A stretch of DNA of 10,870 bases, taken from assembly GCA_022712815.1 (NCBI GenBank), contig JAFLJW010000099.1:1-10870 (forward strand), given 5' to 3'. The stretch's first letter is position 1; each line of letters starts with the position of its first letter. Shown one piece after another: positions 5,954-10,870 of this stretch. The translations under genes were made by a program, and so were the position numbers. Under the pieces are notes generated by a model that did not search any database, had not been told where the DNA came from, and saw nothing but the letters and a program-made list of their open reading frames with translations. The DNA is from Pseudodesulfovibrio sp. (GTDB taxonomy: Bacteria; Desulfobacterota; Desulfovibrionia; Desulfovibrionales; Desulfovibrionaceae).

Positions 5954-7915
5954 ATGGCAAAACGGAATATATACCTGGAAACCATCCCGCCCGAAGAAGC
6001 GATCTTTCGCGCCAAGGCAGCCCTTGACCGGGCCACCCTGCTGGGCACGGAAACAGTCCCTTCCCAGGAGGTAGCCGGACGGGTGACCGCAGGGCCGATC
6101 TTTGCCCGCTATTCATCGCCCACGTTCCACGCTGCGGCCATGGACGGAATTGCCGTACGCGCCGAGTCCACATTTTCCGCCCGTGAAGACGAACCGATCG
6201 CCCTCAAGCTCGATAAGGAATTCCTGTTCATGAACACCGGCAATCCGCTGCCGGACGGCATGAACGCCGTAATCATGATCGAAAATGTAGTCCAGAAAGA
6301 CGATACCACAGTCCTTATCGAGGCCCCGGCCTTTCCGTGGCAGCATGTCCGTCGCATCGGTGAGGACATCGTTGCCACCGAGCTTTTGATTCCGCAAAAC
6401 CGGGAGCTTACGCCCTGCGATATAGGTGCGCTCCTCGCGGCCGGCATCTATGAAATCGAGGTGCGGGAGAAGATCAAAACCATCTTCCTGCCGACCGGCG
6501 ACGAAGTGTTAAACTTTCTGGACAAGCCAGAGCCTCAGGCCGGGCAGGTCATCGAATCGAACTCGCAGGTCTTCAAGGCCTACGCCGATTCATGGGAAAT
6601 CAATGCCACATGGTCCGCACCGGTTCCCGATGACGAGGAGACCCTGCGTACCGCTGTCATGGACGGACTGAAAGATGGTAATCACATGGTAATCGTCGGC
6701 GCGGGCTCCAGCGCGGGCAGCAAGGATTATTCAAAGCGTGTCTTTGAGTCCATCGGCAAGGTGCTGGTCCACGGCATCGGCATCATGCCGGGCAAGCCAA
6801 CACTCATCGCCGTCACCGATGAGCGTAGCGAATATCCGGGCCGTTTGCTGGTCGGCGTGCCGGGATATCCGGTCAGCGCGGTTATCTGCTACGAAAAAAT
6901 AATGGCCCCGGTGGTCAGTTGGCTCATGGGCAAATCAGCACCAACCAGGCCCACTGCAAACGTCACCCTCGCCCGCAAGATGCCGTCCAAACCCGGTATG
7001 CGCGAAGCATTGCGACTGGCCGCCGGACGCATCGGTGACCAGATCATCGCCGCCCCGCTCGCTCGTGGCGCGGGCATGATCACCACCATGACCAAGGCGC
7101 AGGCCGTGGCCTACATTCCCGAAGAAGTGGAAGGCGTGGAAGAGGGAGAAATCCTGAACGCCGAACTGCTCGTGCCGGAATCCGAACTGGACCGGGTGAT
7201 CATTCATGTGGGCAGCCACGACAACACTCTTGATCTGCTTGCCAACGAGCTGATGGGCCTAGCCGAACCGTTGCGCCTCGTCTCCAGCCATGCCGGTAGC
7301 ATGGGTGGCCTGACCGCGCTCAAGGCGGGGTCCGCCCTGTTCGCTGGCGCACACCTCTTTGACCCGGAAACCGGTGATTTCAACTTCCCGTTCATTGACC
7401 GCTATCTTGGGGGCCTCGACGTCACCGTGGTCAATCTCGCCATCCGCCATCAGGGATTGATCGTCGCCAAAGGCAACCCGCTCGGCATCAAGGGCGTGGA
7501 TGATCTTGTCCGCAAGGAAGTCGTTTTCATCAACCGGCAGAGAGGGGCCGGGACGCGCATCCTGCTCGATCATAATCTGAAAACCGCTGGAATCAACCCG
7601 CCCGATGTTCAAGGATACGACAACGAGGAATTCACACACATGGCCGTGGCCGTGAACGTGTTGACCGGCGCGGCCAGTTGCGGTCTGGGGATTTATGCGG
7701 CGGCCAAGGCTCTTGATCTCGACTTTGTGCCGCTGGCTCATGAACGATACGATCTGGTGATTCCGACTCAATATATGGATGATGAACGGATGAAGATTCT
7801 GCTTGAGATGATTCGCTCCGACGAGGTCAAAACTAAGATCAACGAACTTGGCGGGTATGACATTGACCTGACCGGTCAGGTCATGACACCGGGGGTCGGG
7901 TTAGGGCGGGCCTAA
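5954..7915 (+). CDS. MoeA-type molybdopterin molybdenumtransferase fused to a C-terminal periplasmic-binding-like domain
   Basis: The 653-residue cytoplasmic protein joins two parts. Residues 1 to about 405 are MoeA, which inserts molybdate (or tungstate) into adenylated molybdopterin. Visible motifs are AAMDGIAVR (61-69, catalytic-type Asp64), the TGNPLPDGMNAVIMIENV segment, IGEDI, PTGDEVL (180-186), GAGSSAGSKDYS (249-260), MPGKPT (278-283) and GVPGYPVSA (301-309). Residues from about 415 to 640 match the PBP-like domain often fused to MoeA: HVGSHDNTLDLL, SSHAGSMGGL (444-453), HLFDPETGDFN (from 467), the VNLAIRHQGLIVAKGNP segment, and INRQRGAGTRILLDH. There is no signal peptide, so the second domain must sense or bind its ligand inside the cell. 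GGAG (5945-5948) stands 5 bases before the ATG. Ligand choice between Mo, W or the cofactor cannot be read from sequence. Confidence 0.92.
   Translation: MAKRNIYLETIPPEEAIFRAKAALDRATLLGTETVPSQEVAGRVTAGPIFARYSSPTFHAAAMDGIAVRAESTFSAREDEPIALKLDKEFLFMNTGNPLPDGMNAVIMIENVVQKDDTTVLIEAPAFPWQHVRRIGEDIVATELLIPQNRELTPCDIGALLAAGIYEIEVREKIKTIFLPTGDEVLNFLDKPEPQAGQVIESNSQVFKAYADSWEINATWSAPVPDDEETLRTAVMDGLKDGNHMVIVGAGSSAGSKDYSKRVFESIGKVLVHGIGIMPGKPTLIAVTDERSEYPGRLLVGVPGYPVSAVICYEKIMAPVVSWLMGKSAPTRPTANVTLARKMPSKPGMREALRLAAGRIGDQIIAAPLARGAGMITTMTKAQAVAYIPEEVEGVEEGEILNAELLVPESELDRVIIHVGSHDNTLDLLANELMGLAEPLRLVSSHAGSMGGLTALKAGSALFAGAHLFDPETGDFNFPFIDRYLGGLDVTVVNLAIRHQGLIVAKGNPLGIKGVDDLVRKEVVFINRQRGAGTRILLDHNLKTAGINPPDVQGYDNEEFTHMAVAVNVLTGAASCGLGIYAAAKALDLDFVPLAHERYDLVIPTQYMDDERMKILLEMIRSDEVKTKINELGGYDIDLTGQVMTPGVGLGRA
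7864..7883. repeat. Perfect 20-bp palindrome in the last codons of the MoeA fusion gene
   Basis: TGACCTGACC (7864-7873) is followed at once by its exact reverse complement GGTCAGGTCA (7874-7883). Each arm is itself a tandem of TGACC, so the site contains four half-sites. It codes for part of IDLTGQVM, which limits how far it can be a pure accident of noncoding drift. It lies 32 bases before the stop and close to the host-phage junction. Confidence 0.8.
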
Positions 7916-8344
7916 TTGCCGGCAAGTCCGTCCCCTGTTGTAGTCGTGTGATCCATCCTGCAAACAGTTCAACAACTGACATTGTTTGCACCTGTCTACA
8001 ACTTGAAAGACTCATTAAAATGGTCTTGTTAAGACATTCGCGGATGTCACTTCTTTGTTTTCGTCCGTTCAATACCGCGCACGCCAGGGAAAAGCTCATA
8101 ACCGTGCTTTTCCACATTCCACAACATTCTGCTCCCCAGCCCGTCAGCATACGGAAGATCGCCACCCTTTTTTTGTCTTTTTTCTCATCCTGTTTTTAGC
8201 CCAAAAACACCCCCTCTCGAAATCTTGTCAATAGGAAAAGTTGCCCCTTTTTCGGTCTTTTTTGCCCCTCTGACGCCCGTTTTTATCCAGGGGTCAAAAC
8301 CGGGGTTATGCTCCTGTCAAACAATTTAACAGGAGGATTTCATC
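7916..8344. other. 429-base noncoding junction segment rich in inverted and direct repeats
   Basis: No supportable gene lies here. It contains TTGCCGGCAA (7916-7925, palindrome). A nested pair follows, with outer arms GTTGTAG/CTACAAC (7937-7943 and 7996-8002) and inner arms TGCAAACA/TGTTTGCA (7959-7966 and 7983-7990). Further dyads are GTCTT/AAGAC (8023-8027 and 8031-8035), GGAAAAGC/GCTTTTCC (8088-8095 and 8106-8113) and TGTTTTT/AAAAACA (8191-8197 and 8203-8209). TTGCCCCT occurs twice 21 bases apart (8241 and 8262), with AGGGGTCAA as a near inverse copy (8289-8297). The right half has many T-runs. It separates the MoeA gene from phage genes and probably carries the promoter and control sites of the latter. 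Confidence 0.7.
8311..8336 (+). promoter_or_regulatory. Hairpin covering the ribosome binding site of the first phage-type gene
   Basis: CTCCTGT (8311-8317) is the exact reverse complement of ACAGGAG (8329-8335). After one mismatch, AAA (8319-8321) and TTT (8325-8327) extend the stem around a 3-base loop. The 3' arm holds five of six bases of the AGGAGG site (8331-8336) that serves the ATG at 8345. In RNA this would block ribosome access unless opened; in DNA it could also be a repressor dyad. Confidence 0.6.
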
Positions 8345-8653
8345 ATGGGAGGAGAAATGGCTCTCATTTCATCCGTGATCGGATTGGTGGCTGGCATGCA
8401 ACAACCCAGTGGCCCGAAGGACAACTCCGCGCAACTCGCGGCAGAGCGAAAGGCCAAGGAAGATGAGCAGGCACAGAAAGAGGCGGACGAACGCAGACGC
8501 AATCGCGGAAAAGTCGTCGAGGCCAGAGAACTTGAAAAGAAAAGGATGACACCGGATGCGAACCGGCAGACCACTTTGGCCAACGGCGGGGCAGGACTGA
8601 TCAATGACCCGAAAGTGACATCCTCCGGCCTCAAAACCAAGCTGGGGGAATAG
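8345..8653 (+). CDS. Small phage-type protein upstream of the portal (hypothetical)
   Basis: The product has 102 residues and no recognised enzyme motif. It has a short hydrophobic N-terminus (ALISSVIGLVAGM), a highly charged helical middle with many Lys, Glu, Arg and Gln (about 30-68), and a Gly-rich end, NGGAGLIND then SSGLKTKLGE. Small proteins with this plan, ending in a G-G-x-G-L segment and a K-T-x-L-G tail, are common beside portal genes in phages of the podovirus type; their role is unclear and may be in the virion. Two starts are possible: ATG 8345 with AGGAGG 8 bases upstream, and ATG 8357 with GGAGG (8348-8352) 4 bases upstream. The portal start lies 1 base after the stop, so the two are translated together. 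Confidence 0.7.
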   Translation: MGGEMALISSVIGLVAGMQQPSGPKDNSAQLAAERKAKEDEQAQKEADERRRNRGKVVEARELEKKRMTPDANRQTTLANGGAGLINDPKVTSSGLKTKLGE

Positions 8654-8654
8654 A

Positions 8655-10475
8655 ATGGAAAAAATCGAACTCGCACAATCCCTGCTCAATCGATTCAAGG
8701 GCCTTGAGGAAGCCCGCCAGCCGTGGGTCAGCTCCTGGCAGGAGCTGACAGAGTACATGCTGCCCCGCAAGAACAGCTTTACCGGCACGGGGTTGACCTC
8801 TTCCATGCGTGGGCAAACCGGAGATGAACGCATCTTTGATTCCACGCCCATGCACGCGCTTGAATTGCTGGCCTCCTCACTTGGTGGATTGCTCACCAAC
8901 TCGGCCATGCCATGGTTTGACATCACTGTCCGCGACCGGGAACTGGGCGATGACAAGGATGTCCGAACCTTCCTGCAACAAGCGCGTGAACGGATGATCA
9001 GCCTCTTCAATTCCGAGGACACCAGCTTCCAGACCCATGTCCATGAACTCTATCTGGACGTATCCCTGCTCGGCACGGCGGTCATGTATGTGGAATCCGA
9101 CCCGAAAACCACAGTCCGGTTCTCCACCCGTCCGCTGGGTGAAGTCTTTGTGGCCGAATCCGTGCGTGGCATGATCGACACCGTATACCGACGCTACGAG
9201 GTGTCGGCCCGTCAGGCCATTCAGGAATGGGGATCGGGCTGCTCGGATGAGACCAAACGCAAGGCAGAGGACGCACCGGATGAAAAGGTTGAAATTCTGC
9301 ACGCGGTCTTCCCGCGCACAGACCGGGACCCCTTTGGTTTTGGCGCGGCAAACTTCCCGTATGGCAGCATCTATCTGGAAACCGGAACCAAACAGATTCT
9401 GGAGGAATCCGGCTACATCGAGATGCCGTACATGGTCCCTCGCTGGGCCAAGGCCGCAGGCGAAACATACGGACGCGGACCGGGCCAGACCGCTCTGTCC
9501 GACACCCGCGTGCTGAACGCCATGGGCCGGACCGCGCTCATGGCTGCGGAAAAAATGTCCGACCCGCCGCTGATGGTGCCGGATGATGGTTTTCTCGGCC
9601 CGGTCCGATCCGGTCCAGGCGGGTTGTCATACTACCGCGCCGGTTCCACCGACCGGATTGAGGCCTTGCCCATTCGGGTGGACCTGCGCGCCACCGAGGA
9701 CATGATGATCCAGCGCCGTGAATCCATCCGCAAGATATTTCTGGGCGACCAGTTATCCCAGGAAGGCCCGGCGGTCACGGCCACCGAGGCGGTCATCCGC
9801 CAGAGTGAAAAAATGCGCGCGCTCGGCCCGGTACTGGGCAGACTTCAGACCGAATTCCTCAGTCCGCTCATCAAGCGCACCTTCCGAGTCATGTTACGAG
9901 CGGGCGAACTGCCACAGTTTCCGCAGGGGCTGGCTCCCGAAGATCTGGAAGTCCGCTACACCTCGCCCGTGGCCCGCGCCCAAAAGCAATACGAATCGCA
10001 GGGGCTCGCTCAGACCATGGAGTACCTCAGGCCGCTGGTGGGCAGCACGGATTCCTTTGGCATCATGGACAACTTCGACACCGACCGGATGGCTCGCCAT
10101 GTGGCCGAGCTGTTCGGCACGCCATCGGATTACATGAAGCCGAAAAAGGACGTGGAGGCAGCGCGTGTCCAGAAAAGCAAAGCAATGTCCGGCGCACAGA
10201 CGACCAGCACCATCGCCAATGCCGCGGCCATCGCCAAGACCCTGACCGAGGCCCATACCGACCGGCCCAACGTGCTCACCGATCTCTGGAAAATGATTGG
10301 CGGCAATCTGGGCGATATCAGCAACCTGCTGGGAGGTCAGGCCGGGCAACTGGCAGAACCCGAAGCGCAACCAGAAACGGAAACGGACCCGCAGGCCGAC
10401 CCCTCAAAGCTGCCTGAGGAAATGGTGGAACCTCAATCCGGGCAGCCCGAACAGGAGACTACAAATGCAGGTTGA
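8655..10475 (+). CDS. Phage portal / head-to-tail connector protein (podovirus type)
   Basis: The product forms the dodecameric ring at one capsid vertex through which DNA is packaged and ejected. It has 606 residues. The N-terminal half matches the bacteriophage head-to-tail connecting family: EARQPWVSSWQELTEYMLPR near 18-37, then STPMHALELLASSLGGLLTNSAMPWFDI, then LYLDVSLLGTAVMYVE (132-147). Next come YRRYEVSARQAIQEWG and the segment from PYMVPRWAKAAGETYGRGPG to ALSDTRVLNAMGRT. The C-terminal 40 or so residues are a disordered Pro-, Gln- and Glu-rich tail that may extend beyond the conserved core. GGGGGA at 8644-8649 serves as ribosome binding site. The next gene overlaps its end by 11 bases. 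No terminase gene precedes it, which is unusual for this module. Confidence 0.93.
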   Translation: MEKIELAQSLLNRFKGLEEARQPWVSSWQELTEYMLPRKNSFTGTGLTSSMRGQTGDERIFDSTPMHALELLASSLGGLLTNSAMPWFDITVRDRELGDDKDVRTFLQQARERMISLFNSEDTSFQTHVHELYLDVSLLGTAVMYVESDPKTTVRFSTRPLGEVFVAESVRGMIDTVYRRYEVSARQAIQEWGSGCSDETKRKAEDAPDEKVEILHAVFPRTDRDPFGFGAANFPYGSIYLETGTKQILEESGYIEMPYMVPRWAKAAGETYGRGPGQTALSDTRVLNAMGRTALMAAEKMSDPPLMVPDDGFLGPVRSGPGGLSYYRAGSTDRIEALPIRVDLRATEDMMIQRRESIRKIFLGDQLSQEGPAVTATEAVIRQSEKMRALGPVLGRLQTEFLSPLIKRTFRVMLRAGELPQFPQGLAPEDLEVRYTSPVARAQKQYESQGLAQTMEYLRPLVGSTDSFGIMDNFDTDRMARHVAELFGTPSDYMKPKKDVEAARVQKSKAMSGAQTTSTIANAAAIAKTLTEAHTDRPNVLTDLWKMIGGNLGDISNLLGGQAGQLAEPEAQPETETDPQADPSKLPEEMVEPQSGQPEQETTNAG

Positions 10476-10692
10476 TCCCATGGAATTACATCATGCCTAC
10501 AAACGGATTTTCGAGTCCGCTGACGGCCAGACCATAATGGACGATCTGGAAAAACGAGGGTGCTTCCTGCGCTCCACCTTTTCCACTGATTCCGGGCGGA
10601 CACAGTTCAACGAGGGCCGCCGATCCTTGATCCTGCATGTGAAACACATGCTCAACGAAACCAACTTCCTCAACAAGGAGACAAAACGATGA
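10465..10692 (+). CDS. Bbp19-like small phage structural protein
   Basis: This 75-residue protein resembles the Bbp19 family of podovirus virion proteins. The clearest features are YKRIFESADGQTIMDDLEKR (12-31) and the basic NEGRRSLILHVKHML segment near the C-terminus. In related phages a protein of this kind is encoded directly after the portal and before the scaffold and capsid genes, the same order as here. The ATG at 10465 has GGAG (10454-10457) 7 bases upstream and overlaps the portal end by 11 bases. A second ATG at 10480 has no good site. The gene ends in an ATGA overlap with the next start, so translation is probably coupled. Confidence 0.75.
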   Translation: MQVDPMELHHAYKRIFESADGQTIMDDLEKRGCFLRSTFSTDSGRTQFNEGRRSLILHVKHMLNETNFLNKETKR

Positions 10693-10870
10693 CCCCAAAA
10701 AACAGCAACAAGAAATGGCAGAAGACCCTTCCAGAAAAATGGAAAGTCAAACAGCTCGACGAAGACGGCGCTGAGGCCGAGATATTCCTGCGAGACCATC
10801 CGGCATTGGAAAAATACGAGACCAAGGATGAGGCCGTGAAGGCATTGGTCCACGCCCAGCGCATGCTCGG
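10689..10870 (+). CDS. N-terminus of a probable phage scaffolding protein (3' truncated by window)
   Basis: 60 codons are visible. The start ATG overlaps the preceding TGA by 4 bases and has AAGGAG (10675-10680) 8 bases upstream. The sequence KKWQKTLPEKWKVK, an acidic stretch, then LRDHPALEKYETKDEAVKAL ending in HAQRMLG follows a pattern common in phage scaffold or capsid-assembly proteins. There a 'W-x-x-x-L-P-E' start is followed by a helix of the form 'K-x-x-x-A-L-x-x-A-Q-x-x-x-G'. Position after portal and Bbp19-like genes supports this. The C-terminal coiled-coil region that would confirm it lies outside the window. Confidence 0.6.
   Translation, partial: MTPKNSNKKWQKTLPEKWKVKQLDEDGAEAEIFLRDHPALEKYETKDEAVKALVHAQRML

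Noticed and set aside
7881..8165. Reverse 94-codon open frame in the junction segment
   Set aside because: It needs a GTG start with no properly spaced ribosome binding site, overlaps the MoeA end and has no family resemblance.
8163..8197. T-runs as an intrinsic terminator for the MoeA gene
   Set aside because: No GC-rich stem stands directly before them; the nearest stem ends about 50 bases upstream.
7948..8199. Forward 83-codon open frame in the junction segment
   Set aside because: No ribosome binding site, no recognisable sequence and it runs through several inverted repeats.
8345..8653. Holin with dual starts
   Set aside because: Two close starts recall lambda-type holins, but there is only one short hydrophobic stretch and the rest is highly charged, so membrane pores are unlikely.

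Overview
The window looks like chromosomal DNA of a sulfate-reducing Desulfovibrionaceae bacterium (Desulfovibrio or Pseudodesulfovibrio type). The evidence is a periplasmic tetraheme cytochrome c3 next to cobJ, an EAL-HDOD protein tail, and a MoeA protein fused to a periplasmic-binding-like domain. All supported genes lie on the + strand. The assignment rests on protein recognition only; no search was run.

Layout. 1-162 is the C-terminal end of a probable EAL-HDOD signalling protein. 163-536 is a gap with a symmetric dyad, a short relic that reads as a decayed Tat-exported protein (239-404), and a possible promoter. 537-2330 is a two-gene cobalamin operon (cbiG, cobJ) closed by a strong terminator. 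2487-2900 is a type I tetraheme cytochrome c3 with its own leader and a terminator. 2970-4349 encodes an extremely acidic, repeat-rich protein with a C-terminal coiled coil and no recognised function, followed by a 12-bp perfect terminator hairpin. 4710-5909 is an M29 metallo-aminopeptidase and 5954-7915 is the MoeA fusion. These two may be co-transcribed, since no terminator separates them.

From 8345 to the right edge the content changes to phage head genes: a small protein of phage type, a podovirus-type portal (head-tail connector), a Bbp19-like small structural protein, and the start of a probable scaffolding protein. Their starts and stops abut or overlap as in a morphogenesis operon. 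No terminase, integrase or repressor is visible, and the portal cassette follows the MoeA gene after only a 429-base noncoding segment. That segment (7916-8344) is dense in inverted and direct repeats, including a hairpin that buries the first phage ribosome binding site. A perfect 20-bp palindrome lies in the last codons of the MoeA gene. The host-phage junction and its regulatory segment, together with the acidic repeat protein, are the least explained parts of the window.

Functionally, the left part supplies corrinoid cofactor synthesis, periplasmic electron transfer and molybdenum or tungsten cofactor handling, all central to anaerobic respiration. The right part is a prophage, a prophage remnant or a gene-transfer-agent-like locus; the window is too short to say which.
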